Assembly (NCBI RefSeq): GCF_001437205.1
Contig: NZ_JQAZ01000001.1
Coordinates: 186,001-250,000, forward strand
DNA length: 64,000 bases
Source of the DNA: Lactobacillus selangorensis
GTDB lineage: Bacteria; Bacillota; Bacilli; Lactobacillales; Lactobacillaceae
Reading direction: 5' to 3'
Below the pieces are notes generated by a model, which was not told the DNA's origin, searched no databases, and saw only the letters and a list, made by a program, of their open reading frames with translations. The position numbers were made by a program, and so were the translations under genes. Position 1 is the stretch's first letter. The number at the start of each line of letters is the position of its first letter. Of the stretch, positions 40,865 through 49,891 are shown in pieces.

Positions 40865-41245
40865 GTGGAACTGAAACGAACATGGCGGTTGCTTTTTTAT
40901 AAACCTGATTTTAGCTTAGCACAGATTGAGGCTTTTAAAGAGCGTTTGCAGCAGCAAGCTTCTTTTGGCGGTTTCCCAATTGAGCAGTTTCGAATCGAAA
41001 ATGACACCAAAGAGGTTATCTTTACCTCGATGACGTTCGACCAGCTGCAGGCGGTCACGGAACCAGTCTTAGATGAAATGGCAAAATTTCTGCTGATTCA
41101 GGCGGTTTATCCGCAACGGCTCGCACCACAAGATTATTATGCCATTATTCGTCAGAGCGACCAACAGTTAGGCATCGAACGGCAACTCTATCCAGATCAA
41201 TCGATGGATGTCATCTATTGGCACACTTTGCAACTGGATGCGTAA
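40865..41245 (+). CDS. Cytosolic protein, unknown function
   Basis: The 126-residue protein starts with GTG, eight bases after GAGGAGG. It has a mixed alpha/beta pattern (TWRLLFYKPDFSLAQIEAF ... EVIFTSMTFDQLQ). No family is recognised. A TATAAT-like GCATAATAG lies upstream inside the preceding spacer. A terminator follows. Confidence 0.75.
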   Translation: MELKRTWRLLFYKPDFSLAQIEAFKERLQQQASFGGFPIEQFRIENDTKEVIFTSMTFDQLQAVTEPVLDEMAKFLLIQAVYPQRLAPQDYYAIIRQSDQQLGIERQLYPDQSMDVIYWHTLQLDA

Positions 41246-41260
41246 CAGCGAATCTGGTTT

Positions 41261-41298
41261 AAAAAGGGAGTCCCGAAGCAATTCGGAGCTCCCTTTTG
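41261..41298 (+). terminator. Terminator after the 40865-41245 gene
   Basis: AAAAGGGAG-TC-CCGAA pairs with TTCGG-AG-CTCCCTTTT around GCAA. Confidence 0.85.
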
Positions 41299-41351
41299 TG
41301 TATAATGGAGGGGAAAATCAAGCACGCCTATGCTAAAATGGGGGATATGCA

Positions 41352-41993
41352 ATGACAGAGAATCAAGGAGCGCCGCAAGCGTTGACGGCTTTTTTCAAGT
41401 CGGGACCGACGGATGAAATCGCCCAACGGTTATTAGGGGCTAAATTGAGTGTCGGGCCGTTAAGCGGCTATATTGTCGAAACGGAAGCTTATCTAGGCGA
41501 ACGGGACCAGGCGGCGCATTCTTACGGCGGCCGCCATACTAAACGCAGTGACCCGTTATATCAAGAAGCTGGACTTGTTTATGTGTATCAGATCCGCACC
41601 CAATTTTTATTGAATTTTATTGCGCAGGCTAAAAATGTGCCGCAGGGGATTTTGATTCGGGGCGTTCAACCAGCGACTGGTGTCACCCAAATGACGGCGA
41701 ATCGGCATGGAAAAGGTGGTTATGACCTGACCAATGGCCCAGGCAAATTATGCCAGGCCTTTGGAATCGACCTCAAGGATAATAATGTGTTTGTCGATCG
41801 GGGCCGGGTCTGCTTGAGCTTAACGGAGCACAAAAAACCGGCTGCGATTACCGCTGCACCTCGTATCGGAGTTCCCAATCATGATGAATGGACGCTGGCA
41901 CCGCTGCGATTTTATGTAACTGGCAATCCGTATGTTTCTCAAATGCGCAAACGTGATATGAATCTTACCACAGAAGGATGGCAATCAAAATGA
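41352..41993 (+). CDS. 3-methyladenine DNA glycosylase (AAG/MPG family)
   Basis: The enzyme excises alkylated purines and hypoxanthine from DNA, starting base-excision repair. The 213-residue protein has the family motifs IVETEAYLG (catalytic Glu), HTKRSDPLYQEAGLVYVY, ILIRGVQP and LTNGPGKLCQAFGI. GGGGGA lies before the ATG. Its TGA overlaps the ATG of the next gene (ATGA), so the pair is translated together. Confidence 0.95.
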   Translation: MTENQGAPQALTAFFKSGPTDEIAQRLLGAKLSVGPLSGYIVETEAYLGERDQAAHSYGGRHTKRSDPLYQEAGLVYVYQIRTQFLLNFIAQAKNVPQGILIRGVQPATGVTQMTANRHGKGGYDLTNGPGKLCQAFGIDLKDNNVFVDRGRVCLSLTEHKKPAAITAAPRIGVPNHDEWTLAPLRFYVTGNPYVSQMRKRDMNLTTEGWQSK

Positions 41994-42475
41994 AAGAAAC
42001 AATTTTAGATGCACTCGATCGAGGCATGGATGATTTAACTTTTGGCGGCGAATTGGCCGTGAACTGGGACAAAGAAGCCCGTGTTTTCGAACTGGATTTT
42101 ACGCTGGAAGCTGAAAATGCGCATCAGATCGAAGTAGAGGACCAAGGTGGTCACTTGAATGATGGCGGCAAATTGACTTATGAAGACAGTGTCTTGTTTT
42201 ATGATGAAACCCATTTGAACGGGGAAGATTATGCTGATAATTACTTGACCGTTATTCCGTTCCAAGGCCGCAAGGGCATCAAGAAGTATGTGCTGGACGG
42301 CTTCTTCAAATATTTCGAAGATGTGCTGGCCGATGGTGAAAGCGATTTGATGGACTTTTTGGATGTCGATGAAACCGACGATACGTTCTTGATGCACTGG
42401 GACGAAAAGAAGTTTCAAGCGGTGCTTGAACATGAACCACAATCCAACGAACGGTACCTCTATCCCAGTTATTAA
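41990..42475 (+). CDS. DUF3013-type acidic protein
   Basis: The 161-residue strongly acidic soluble protein (KETILDALDRGMDDLTFGG ... HWDEKKFQAVLEHEPQSNERYLYPSY) has the features of the DUF3013 family of Lactobacillales. Function unknown. The ATG at 41990 overlaps the glycosylase stop; an ATG four codons earlier sits on the ribosome binding site. It precedes prmA by 15 bp. Confidence 0.82.
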   Translation: MKETILDALDRGMDDLTFGGELAVNWDKEARVFELDFTLEAENAHQIEVEDQGGHLNDGGKLTYEDSVLFYDETHLNGEDYADNYLTVIPFQGRKGIKKYVLDGFFKYFEDVLADGESDLMDFLDVDETDDTFLMHWDEKKFQAVLEHEPQSNERYLYPSY

Positions 42476-42490
42476 GGAGTGACAGAGCAG

Positions 42491-43423
42491 ATGGAATGGC
42501 AAAAACTAACGGTGTTCACCTCAAATGAAGCAGTGGCAGCCGTCGCCAACCTTTTATTAGAAAGCGGCGTAGCGGGCATTCAGATTGAAGATGCGGCCGA
42601 TTTAAACAAAATTAAAGCCAAGTACGGTGAAGCAGTGGCTGCACAAGCACCGGTAACGAATGGCGCCCAAGTCAGTGCCTACTTTCAATCCGAACTGCCG
42701 GATTTGTCGACGTTGCAGCAGCACGTCACTGATTTAGCACAATTCGGTTTGGACCCGTCACCGGCGCGTGTCGAAGTGACGGCTGATGACGATAGCACTT
42801 GGAAGGATAATTGGGAAGCCTATTATCATCCGCTGCGCGTGACTCGCTATCTGACGGTGGCCCCCAGCTGGTCGGATTATCAGCCGCAGCAGGTACAGGA
42901 ACAAGTCATCCGGCTTGATCCAGGCCAATCTTTTGGGACTGGCACCCATCCGACGACTGTTTTATCACTGGAAGCACTTGAACAGACGGTGCGTGGCGGC
43001 GAATCGATGATCGATGTCGGGACCGGCTCCGGTGTGCTCAGTATCGCTGCTAAACTGCTGGGCGCTGCCGATGTTGCTGCTTATGATGTCGATCAAGTGG
43101 CCGTCGTTGCGGCACAGAAGAACATTGCCCTCAATCCGGATGCAGGTGAAATCAAGACCGGTATCAATGATCTCTTGAAGGGGATTGTCACACCAGTCGA
43201 CCTGATTGTCGCCAATATTTTGCCAGAAGCATTGTTGCCGCTGATTCCGCAGGCCAAGGCGCTTTTGAATCCGAACGGGCATTTTCTGCTGGCCGGAATT
43301 ATTGCCGCACGGGGTCCTGAAATTCAGGCGGCGCTTGAAGCCAGTGGATTTCAAGTGGTGCAACAATTGACACATGCCGGCTGGGTTGCTTTGATTGCCG
43401 AACATGCGGGAAAGGATGAGTAG
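42491..43423 (+). CDS. prmA: Ribosomal protein L11 methyltransferase
   Basis: PrmA trimethylates ribosomal protein L11 using SAM. The 310-residue protein has an N-terminal L11-recognition domain, the SAM-binding DVGTGSGVLSIAA (about 176-188), the FGTGTHPTT segment (about 149-157) and NILPEALLPLIP. AAGGAG fits the ATG of MEWQKLTVF. It is followed two bases later by rsmE; prmA-rsmE is a standard pair. Confidence 0.96.
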   Translation: MEWQKLTVFTSNEAVAAVANLLLESGVAGIQIEDAADLNKIKAKYGEAVAAQAPVTNGAQVSAYFQSELPDLSTLQQHVTDLAQFGLDPSPARVEVTADDDSTWKDNWEAYYHPLRVTRYLTVAPSWSDYQPQQVQEQVIRLDPGQSFGTGTHPTTVLSLEALEQTVRGGESMIDVGTGSGVLSIAAKLLGAADVAAYDVDQVAVVAAQKNIALNPDAGEIKTGINDLLKGIVTPVDLIVANILPEALLPLIPQAKALLNPNGHFLLAGIIAARGPEIQAALEASGFQVVQQLTHAGWVALIAEHAGKDE

Positions 43424-43425
43424 CC

Positions 43426-44175
43426 ATGCAGCGATATTTTGTCAATTCACCGTTACAAGCTGGCCGACCAATCCAAGTCAGCGGCGATATTTATCATCAT
43501 ATGGTCCATGTGATGCGGCGTCAGCTCGATGATCAAGTCGAATTGGTCGATCCGGATGAAGAAGTTTTCCTAGCAAAGATTACCAAAATTGAAAATTCAG
43601 CCAAGTTTGTGACGCTTTCCGTTTTGAAACAATTACCTGGTCAATCCGAACTGCCAGTTCACATTACGATCGGCTGCGGCCTTTCAAAAGGCGATAAAGC
43701 CGAAAAGATTGTTGAGAAAGGGACGGAACTCGGTGCCGATGCATTTTGGTTCTTTCCCGTCCGGTATTCGGTGGCCCGGTGGGAAGGCAAAAAAATTAAT
43801 CATAAATTAAAAAGATTGCGCAAAGTGGCCCAAGAAGCTGCTGAACAATCGCACCGAACACATTTGCCAAAGGTCGATTATTTTGCGAGCTTGAAAGACT
43901 TGCCGGATGCGGATTATACCGCACGGCTAGTGGCTTATGAGGAGTCGGCGAAGGAAGGCGAGCACGCCGTTTTGAAACAGACTTTGAATACGCTCAAACC
44001 AGGTGCTCATCTGGTAACGCTGTTTGGACCGGAGGGTGGTTTTACGCCGGCTGAAGTAACGCAGCTAGTTGATCAGCAAAAATACGTTGCAGCGGGCTTA
44101 GGGCCCCGTATTTTACGGGCTGAGACGGCGCCGCTTTACCTGTTAAGCGTAGCCTCGTATGTGTATGAACTTTAA
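43426..44175 (+). CDS. rsmE: 16S rRNA (uracil1498-N3)-methyltransferase
   Basis: RsmE methylates U1498 in the decoding region of 16S rRNA. The 249-residue SPOUT-class protein has an N-terminal PUA-like domain (YHHMVHVMRRQLDDQVELVD) and the knotted C-terminal domain with GPEGGFTPAEV (about 207-217) and LGPRILRAETAPLYLLS. It begins immediately after prmA. Confidence 0.96.
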   Translation: MQRYFVNSPLQAGRPIQVSGDIYHHMVHVMRRQLDDQVELVDPDEEVFLAKITKIENSAKFVTLSVLKQLPGQSELPVHITIGCGLSKGDKAEKIVEKGTELGADAFWFFPVRYSVARWEGKKINHKLKRLRKVAQEAAEQSHRTHLPKVDYFASLKDLPDADYTARLVAYEESAKEGEHAVLKQTLNTLKPGAHLVTLFGPEGGFTPAEVTQLVDQQKYVAAGLGPRILRAETAPLYLLSVASYVYEL

Positions 44176-44272
44176 TTCAGATTTGCACTCTGCGTGTGAA
44201 TTCATTATGATAAGAAATAAAGAATTTCAAAATTGCATGTGATTGCAATGAGTTAAAAAACGAGGTTATGAA

Positions 44273-44623
44273 ATGTCAAAAGTAAAGCAAGCATTCGGAC
44301 GTTCTGAGATGATTTATGCACTGGTCTGCTTAATTGTCGCCGTGTTGCTGCCCCTGATCTACCACTGGTTACACATTTCAGTCGTGATGCGGATGGGGAC
44401 CTTGTTTATCGGATTCAATTCACTATTTGCACTCGGCAGCGGGGTTTATTTACGCAAGACACGGCAGCCCTGGTATTTAATGCTTGTTTTTCCAATCTTA
44501 TTTTTAGGAATGGTTTATTGGCGTTATGCTAGATATAATTATGCGCTGGTCATTGCATACCTGCTGATGGCGTACGTGGCATACGGCTTGGCTAAGCCGC
44601 ATGAAATGCAAAATAACAAATAG
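44273..44623 (+). CDS. Four-helix membrane protein, unknown function
   Basis: The 116-residue hydrophobic protein has four predicted membrane helices (around 14-30, 39-57, 66-82, 88-106). CGAGG precedes the ATG. It lies between rsmE and relA with a terminator after it, so it is likely separately transcribed. The family is not recognised. Confidence 0.75.
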   Translation: MSKVKQAFGRSEMIYALVCLIVAVLLPLIYHWLHISVVMRMGTLFIGFNSLFALGSGVYLRKTRQPWYLMLVFPILFLGMVYWRYARYNYALVIAYLLMAYVAYGLAKPHEMQNNK

Positions 44624-44629
44624 GATGGA

Positions 44630-44664
44630 AAGGGACACAGGGTTTTACTGTGGCCTTTTTCTTT
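44630..44664 (+). terminator. Terminator before relA
   Basis: AAAGG-GA-CACAG pairs with CTGTG-G-CCTTT around GGTTTTA, then TTTT. Confidence 0.65.
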
Positions 44665-44681
44665 AGTGGGAGTGAAGAAAA

Positions 44682-46913
44682 ATGCCCAAAGAAAAGGAAT
44701 TAACACAAGACGATGTCATGGCGATCTGCCGGACCTATATGAATGAAGAACACTTGAAATTTGTTGAAAAAGCCTACCAATTCGCTGCGTACGTCCATAA
44801 AGATCAAATGCGCAAATCGGGCGATCCTTACATTTCCCACCCAATTCAGGTGGCCGGGATTTTAGCCGAATTGAAAATGGATCCGGAAACCATTGCCTCC
44901 GGTTATCTGCATGATGTCGTCGAAGATACCGGGGTCACAGTCGGCGATATTCAGGAGTTATTCGGTCACGATGTCGCTGTGATTGTCGATGGGCTGACTA
45001 AGCTCAGCAAAGTGAAGTATGTGGCCCATAAGGATGAATTGGCCGAAAATCACCGCAAAATGCTGCTGGCGATGGCCAAAGATTTGCGGGTCATTATGGT
45101 CAAATTGGCCGATCGTTTGCATAATATGCGGACTTTGCAGTTTCAGCCGCCGGAGAAACAGCGCCGCATCGCCAATGAAACGCTTGAAATTTACGCCCCT
45201 TTAGCCGATCGGTTAGGGATCAGCACAATCAAGTGGGAGCTCGAAGATTTATCGCTGCGTTATTTAAACCCGCAGCAATACTACCGCATCGCTCATTTGA
45301 TGAATTCACGGCGCGACCAGCGGGAAAGTTATATTGCTGCTGCTATCGAAGAAATCAAGAAGGCGTTAGTCGACCTTGACATCGATTATGATATTTACGG
45401 CCGGCCGAAGCATATCTATTCGATCTACAAAAAGATGCGGGATAAGCACAAGCATTTCGATGAACTCTATGATTTGCTGGCGATTCGAATCATCACCAAG
45501 TCGATTAAAGATTGCTACGCTGTTTTAGGGGCCATTCATACGAAATGGCGTCCGATGCCGGGCCGTTTCAAAGATTATATTGCGATGCCGAAAAATAACG
45601 GTTATCAATCCCTGCACACGACCGTAATCGGCCCGAAAGGCAAACCGCTCGAAGTCCAGATTCGGACGGAAGAAATGCACAACGTCGCTGAATATGGGGT
45701 CGCTGCGCATTGGGCCTATAAGGAAGGCATTCGGGATGAAGTTCATGAAGACCGCACCGGCCATAAGCTCGATAACTTTCGGCGTGAGATTCTTGAAATT
45801 CAGGACGATTCCGAAAATGCCGACGACTTTATGAAGAGCGTCAAAGGCGACATTTTCAGCGATCGGGTCTACGTCTTCACTCCCAAAGGTGATGTTTACG
45901 AATTGCCGAAGGGCTCGATTCCGCTTGATTTTGCCTATTTTGTCCACACCGAAGTCGGCAATCATGCCGTCGGGGCGAAGGTCAACGGCAAAATTGTACC
46001 GCTGAATTATCAGCTCAAAAACGGCGATATTATTGAAATGCTGACGGCAGCCAATTCGGCACCGAGCCATGACTGGATCAAGATGGTTAAAACAAGTCGG
46101 GCTCGCAATAAAATTCGCCGGTACTTCAAAAAAGCCGATAAAAATGAAAATATCGAAAAAGGCCATAACTTGGTTGAACATGAACTGCTCGAAAAGGGAT
46201 ATGCCCCGAAAGAATATCTCGATAAAGATCATTTAGCCTTGGCATTAGGCCGATTTAATTATCAGAGTGCTGATGAATTGATGTCGGCAGTCGGTTATGG
46301 TGAAATTTCGGCCCAAGCAGTTGCCAATCGTCTGACCGAAAAAGATCGCCATGAAAAGGAACTCGCCAAGCAGAAGGAGCGGGAAGCGGCTGTCTTTGCG
46401 GCCGATAAAAAACCGCAACCGGAACGAGAAGAGCATACCAAGACGAGTGAAACCCCGCATCAAGAGGGCGTCATCATTCAAGGTGTCGACAATTTGCTGG
46501 TTCATCTGGCCAAGTGCTGCAATCCGGTCCCTGGCGATCCGATCGTCGGTTACGTTACCAAAGGGCGTGGGGTCACGATTCATCGCAGCGACTGTCCGAA
46601 TGTCGTCGTCAACGATCAGGAAAAGGACCGTTTGATCGAAGTCCGGTGGGACCCACAGCAGAGTCAGAAACAGATGTATGATGCTGATCTCGAAATTTAC
46701 GGGTACAACCAAAATGGATTATTAAACGATGTTTTGCAGGTTTTAAATGCCCAGACCAAGCGTTTGAATAATGTTTCGGGGCGGGTCGATCATGACCAGA
46801 TGGCCGATATTCACGTTACTGTTGGCATTCAGAATGTCAATCAGCTGGAACAGATCATCGCCCGTTTGAAGAACCTGCCGAATATTTATGAAGTCAAACG
46901 AGTCAGCGAATAA
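44682..46913 (+). CDS. relA: Bifunctional (p)ppGpp synthase/hydrolase RelA/SpoT
   Basis: The 743-residue enzyme makes and degrades the alarmone (p)ppGpp. The domain order is classical: HD hydrolase (ISHPIQVAGILAEL, LHDVVEDTG, about 45-150), synthetase (RPKHIYSIYKKM, NGYQSLHTTV, about 225-340), TGS (YVFTPKGDVYELPKGS, about 390-450), a Cys-containing linker region (KCCNPVPGDPI) and a C-terminal ACT domain. Both HD and synthetase motifs are intact, so it should be bifunctional. GGGAGTGAAG precedes the ATG. dtd follows 12 bases later. Confidence 0.98.
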   Translation: MPKEKELTQDDVMAICRTYMNEEHLKFVEKAYQFAAYVHKDQMRKSGDPYISHPIQVAGILAELKMDPETIASGYLHDVVEDTGVTVGDIQELFGHDVAVIVDGLTKLSKVKYVAHKDELAENHRKMLLAMAKDLRVIMVKLADRLHNMRTLQFQPPEKQRRIANETLEIYAPLADRLGISTIKWELEDLSLRYLNPQQYYRIAHLMNSRRDQRESYIAAAIEEIKKALVDLDIDYDIYGRPKHIYSIYKKMRDKHKHFDELYDLLAIRIITKSIKDCYAVLGAIHTKWRPMPGRFKDYIAMPKNNGYQSLHTTVIGPKGKPLEVQIRTEEMHNVAEYGVAAHWAYKEGIRDEVHEDRTGHKLDNFRREILEIQDDSENADDFMKSVKGDIFSDRVYVFTPKGDVYELPKGSIPLDFAYFVHTEVGNHAVGAKVNGKIVPLNYQLKNGDIIEMLTAANSAPSHDWIKMVKTSRARNKIRRYFKKADKNENIEKGHNLVEHELLEKGYAPKEYLDKDHLALALGRFNYQSADELMSAVGYGEISAQAVANRLTEKDRHEKELAKQKEREAAVFAADKKPQPEREEHTKTSETPHQEGVIIQGVDNLLVHLAKCCNPVPGDPIVGYVTKGRGVTIHRSDCPNVVVNDQEKDRLIEVRWDPQQSQKQMYDADLEIYGYNQNGLLNDVLQVLNAQTKRLNNVSGRVDHDQMADIHVTVGIQNVNQLEQIIARLKNLPNIYEVKRVSE

Positions 46914-46925
46914 GGAGGAATTGCG

Positions 46926-47372
46926 ATGCGAGTGGTGCTGCAACGCGTCAAGCAGGCAAGTGTGACCATTGACAGCAAAGTGGTCGGACAGATTGATGCC
47001 GGATTACTGCTCTTGGTCGGCTTTGCCGATGGAGATACGGACAAAGACCTTGATTGGATGGTACACAAGCTGACCCATTTGCGTATTTTCAGTGATGAAA
47101 ATGGCAAAATGAATTTATCCGTTGCCCAAATTCAAGGGGCGATCCTCTCCGTTTCCCAATTCACACTGTATGCCAGCGTCAAAAAGGGCAACCGGCCCAG
47201 CTTTACGGATGCAGGTCAGCCAGCGTTTGCCAATCGGATGTACCAGCGCTTCAACCACAAACTGGCGGAAACGGGTATTCCAGTGGCAACTGGCGAGTTC
47301 GGTGCCGATATGGATGTTAAAATCGAAAACGACGGGCCAGTCACGATTGTAATCGATACTGCCCAAAATTAA
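46926..47372 (+). CDS. dtd: D-aminoacyl-tRNA deacylase
   Basis: Dtd removes D-amino acids (and Gly) from tRNA, protecting translation. The 148-residue protein starts MRVVLQRVKQASV and has the two active-site signatures SQFTLYA (about 77-83) and NDGPVTIVID (cross-subunit Gly-cis-Pro-like motif). AAGGAGG is well placed. It shares an operon with relA, as in most Firmicutes. Confidence 0.97.
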   Translation: MRVVLQRVKQASVTIDSKVVGQIDAGLLLLVGFADGDTDKDLDWMVHKLTHLRIFSDENGKMNLSVAQIQGAILSVSQFTLYASVKKGNRPSFTDAGQPAFANRMYQRFNHKLAETGIPVATGEFGADMDVKIENDGPVTIVIDTAQN

Positions 47373-47413
47373 AATTACGTGTGCAAGCCCTAAAACTTTG
47401 CACAGAACTCTTA

Positions 47414-47437
47414 AGCACAGCTATACGAATGGCTGTG
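47414..47437 (+). terminator. Terminator after dtd
   Basis: AGCACAGC and GCTGTGCT around TATACGAATG, then TTTTGTTATT. Confidence 0.8.
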
Positions 47438-47469
47438 CTTTTGTTATTCTCGAAAAAAGGGGAGAAACA

Positions 47470-48021
47470 ATGACAAAATGGCTTGAAACACACAACCAGA
47501 TTGCTCGTACCTTTCAAGAGGAGTACGAAGCACGCTTATATACACATTACACGGTGTCACAGTTTATCCGAGAGCGTCACATCGCGCGTACGACGTTTTA
47601 CAACCACTATCCGAATGGGTTGTTGGAGGTAGCTTGCTATGTCCTACAGCAGCAACTGCAGCCAGAACTGCTGGCCTGTGTGGCCGCCCGTGATTGGGAA
47701 CGTGGGCTGATTCGCTATTTTAATTATTTAAAACAGCATCCGTCTTTTTGTGAAAACTTATATCGCCAGACGCAGCGGATGGAACGGCATGCGCATATGT
47801 GCCAAGAAGTCCGTTTGCTGGTCGGTCTTTTCTGTGCGACTGCACAACAAGATTTGCCGACTGCTCAGCGGCAGATTTTGGAAGCAGGCTGTTCAAAAAT
47901 CCTGATTCAGCAGACGAATGATTTTTTGGAACAACATGCAGAACCCGATGTTGGGCAGGTTGTTGCTACTGCAAGCCTGCTGCTCACTGGTGCCTTCAAA
48001 CGTCTGCAAAATGCCGGCTAA
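47470..48021 (+). CDS. TetR-like transcriptional regulator
   Basis: The 183-residue protein has a TetR-type N-terminus: the helix-turn-helix region YTVSQFIRERHIARTTFYNHYPN (about 25-45, in pieces) and a helical C-terminal domain. AAAGGGGAGAAAC precedes the ATG; the frame continues upstream through the dtd terminator, so this ATG is preferred. The regulated genes are not obvious; no operator palindrome was spotted nearby. Confidence 0.78.
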   Translation: MTKWLETHNQIARTFQEEYEARLYTHYTVSQFIRERHIARTTFYNHYPNGLLEVACYVLQQQLQPELLACVAARDWERGLIRYFNYLKQHPSFCENLYRQTQRMERHAHMCQEVRLLVGLFCATAQQDLPTAQRQILEAGCSKILIQQTNDFLEQHAEPDVGQVVATASLLLTGAFKRLQNAG

Positions 48022-48056
48022 AAACGGGACACTTTGGCCAACCTGTTCGGTTTTAA

Positions 48057-48243
48057 TTGGGATTGCCGCTTTGTTTTCGTACAATAAAGAAAACGAATGG
48101 AGGCGTGTGCCTATGCTTTTCACAAGGGGACTCGGCATCGTGCCGGGTTCCAAACAACATCAATTCAAATTAAATCACAATCGGAAAATTGAGAACCGGA
48201 TGGTAAAAAAGCACGCTTCCTGCAAAGGGAGCGTGCTTTTTGA
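48057..48243 (+). other. Short transcription unit of unclear nature
   Basis: TTGGGA (48057-48062), 17 bp, TACAAT (48080-48085) predicts a start near 48092. GGAGG (48099-48103) stands nine bases before an ATG at 48113. The frame stays open to TAG at 48257-48259, past the hairpin at 48207-48240. If that hairpin terminates on this strand, the mRNA lacks a stop codon. A CGGCA/TGCCG hairpin lies inside. Either a small RNA, a leader-like transcript or a 48-residue basic peptide. Confidence 0.4.
48207..48241. terminator. Bidirectional terminator near the amidase end
   Basis: AAAAGCACGCT and AGCGTGCTTTT, with T6 on the minus strand, serving the amidase gene; T5 on the plus strand. Confidence 0.88.
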
Positions 48244-48246
48244 ACC

Positions 48247-49533
48247 TTATTTGAAATAGTTTTCTAGGGCCGTCGTGACTTTAGAAGCAATTTCACGGCG
48301 GTAGGCAGCCTGCTTGATATGCTTGTAGTCATTGCTATCGTTGATATAACCGCATTCAAGCAGTACTGCCGGCCGATGATTCTGACGCAGCACTTGGAAA
48401 TCGCCATATTGAACGCCTTTGTTGGCTAATGGCAAACCCTTTAGCTGGGTGTTGATGGCCTTGGCCAGTTTCATGTCTTTTTGTGAATTGTAATAATAAG
48501 TCGTGACGCCGCTGAGACTGTCAGCGGTTTTACTGGAATCAAAGTGGATGCTGATGAAGGCATCGGCCTTGTCCTTATTCGAAAGGGCTGGACGTGCCGC
48601 CAAGCTGACATATTTATCTGTATCACGGGTCAAGATGACACGCGCACCTTGTTTGCGCAGGTCCTTGGCGATTTGTTTGACCGTTTCAAGCGTATACGTC
48701 TTTTCATAGGTATTCTTGCCGGAAATCGCACCACTATCATTGCCGCCATGACCGGCATCCAGTACGATCGTAGCTTCAGAGAGTTTGGTGGCTGAAGTGG
48801 TAGTAACGTCTTGAGCGCCCATCAAGGAAACGACCCAGCTGGCCACATAACCAGTCTGGCCGTTCTTGGTCTTGACTTGATACCATTCCTTCTTAACGGT
48901 CTTGATGTAAGTCAGCGTGGTGCCTTTCTTCAAAGTCTGCATTGCCGCCGAACTGGTGCTGGCCTTCTTGCGCAGTTTGACACCGCTCAACTGGGTCGTC
49001 ACTGTTTTCGGTGTCTGATTCGACTTGGTGGTAGGGGCTTGATCAGTTAGGCTTAAGCCTTGATGAATCCAGCCAACGGTATTTTTATAGAGAATCTGGC
49101 TCCAGGAACCTTGTTGATAAACCACTGTGACATTTCTAGCATCCGAAACGGTGCCGAGTTTATCACTGCTGGTGCGGGCGTATTCATAAACAGGGACGCT
49201 GCTTTTGTTAACTTTGGCGACCTTATTAGTGGTCGTCCCCACTTCAGTGTTGTGGATCAGCCAGCTGGCGACCCAGCCGGTTTGGTCATCTGACAAACGA
49301 ATTTTATACCAATCATTATCATGACCGATGACATTGATTTTTGTACCCTGGACGATCTGACGTTTCGTTTCATAAGAAAGGCCGGGTCCGCTGCGGACAT
49401 TGACCACATTGGCGGTGATCGTTAACGAGTGGCTGTTCGTCATAATGATTGTGACGCCACAGGCAAGGAGGATCAACAGCCCCGTCAGCCACGCAATCGG
49501 GTAATGACGAAGCGCCCATTTCAATTTTTCCAT
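48247..49533 (-). CDS. SH3b-containing N-acetylmuramoyl-L-alanine amidase (Amidase_3)
   Basis: The 428-residue protein has an N-terminal membrane anchor/signal helix (about 13-32), three bacterial SH3 domains that bind the cell wall (TANVVNVRSGPG, SVPVYEYARTSSDKLG, VKLRKKASTSSAAM; about 38-95, 108-160, 180-235) and a C-terminal zinc amidase. Zinc and catalytic residues are in VLDAGHGGND, NTYEKTY, ISIHFDSS and LLECGYIND. It cleaves the bond between muramic acid and the stem peptide. GGAGG precedes the ATG. Confidence 0.95.
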   Translation of the reverse strand: MEKLKWALRHYPIAWLTGLLILLACGVTIIMTNSHSLTITANVVNVRSGPGLSYETKRQIVQGTKINVIGHDNDWYKIRLSDDQTGWVASWLIHNTEVGTTTNKVAKVNKSSVPVYEYARTSSDKLGTVSDARNVTVVYQQGSWSQILYKNTVGWIHQGLSLTDQAPTTKSNQTPKTVTTQLSGVKLRKKASTSSAAMQTLKKGTTLTYIKTVKKEWYQVKTKNGQTGYVASWVVSLMGAQDVTTTSATKLSEATIVLDAGHGGNDSGAISGKNTYEKTYTLETVKQIAKDLRKQGARVILTRDTDKYVSLAARPALSNKDKADAFISIHFDSSKTADSLSGVTTYYYNSQKDMKLAKAINTQLKGLPLANKGVQYGDFQVLRQNHRPAVLLECGYINDSNDYKHIKQAAYRREIASKVTTALENYFK

Positions 49534-49615
49534 CTGGTGCTGTCCCTCCTTTTGAAGTCTCTTTCAGTATAGCAAAAAACGCTTGCCAAGAGGTTGCTTT
49601 TTTTATAAACTGACC

Positions 49616-49644
49616 TTGACAATTTTTGATGGGTCGCGTAACGT
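49616..49644 (+). promoter_or_regulatory. Promoter of the hisS-aspS operon
   Basis: TTGACA (49616-49621), 17 bp, TAACGT (49639-49644); start near 49651. Confidence 0.65.
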
Positions 49645-49650
49645 AAAGAT

Positions 49651-49863
49651 TGAATTGAATAGTTAAACCGATGACGTAGTGAGGATAGATCACTGAGCAG
49701 AGAAAGCATCCTAGGCTGAAAGGTGCTTAACCGATTGAAAAGACGACTACCGAGGTTTGAATAAATCTTTTATTCCGTTAGCAAATAACGTTATCAGCAG
49801 TGAAAATATAAGGTGGTACCGCGTCCAGACGCCCTTGTCAATCGACAAGCGCGTCTTTTTTTG
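49651..49863 (+). promoter_or_regulatory. T-box riboswitch of hisS-aspS (Asp specifier)
   Basis: The conserved T-box AGGTGGTACCGCG lies at 49811-49823 and the terminator AGACGC...GCGTCT with T7 at 49827-49863. Stem I closes with AAACC/GGTTT, a kink-turn (GATGAC/CGA), and GTAGT (49676-49680) with ACTAC (49746-49750). The triplet in specifier position just before ACTAC is GAC (49742-49744) followed by G, i.e. Asp. No CAC is in that position. Uncharged tRNA-Asp would therefore switch on both hisS and aspS. Confidence 0.85.
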
Positions 49864-49891
49864 TATCACGCTTAAAAAGGAGAGAATGCTC

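Noticed and set aside
45525-46232. 235-codon frame on the minus strand inside relA
   Set aside because: Lies wholly antisense to a certain gene; long antisense frames arise from codon bias here. No ribosome binding site.
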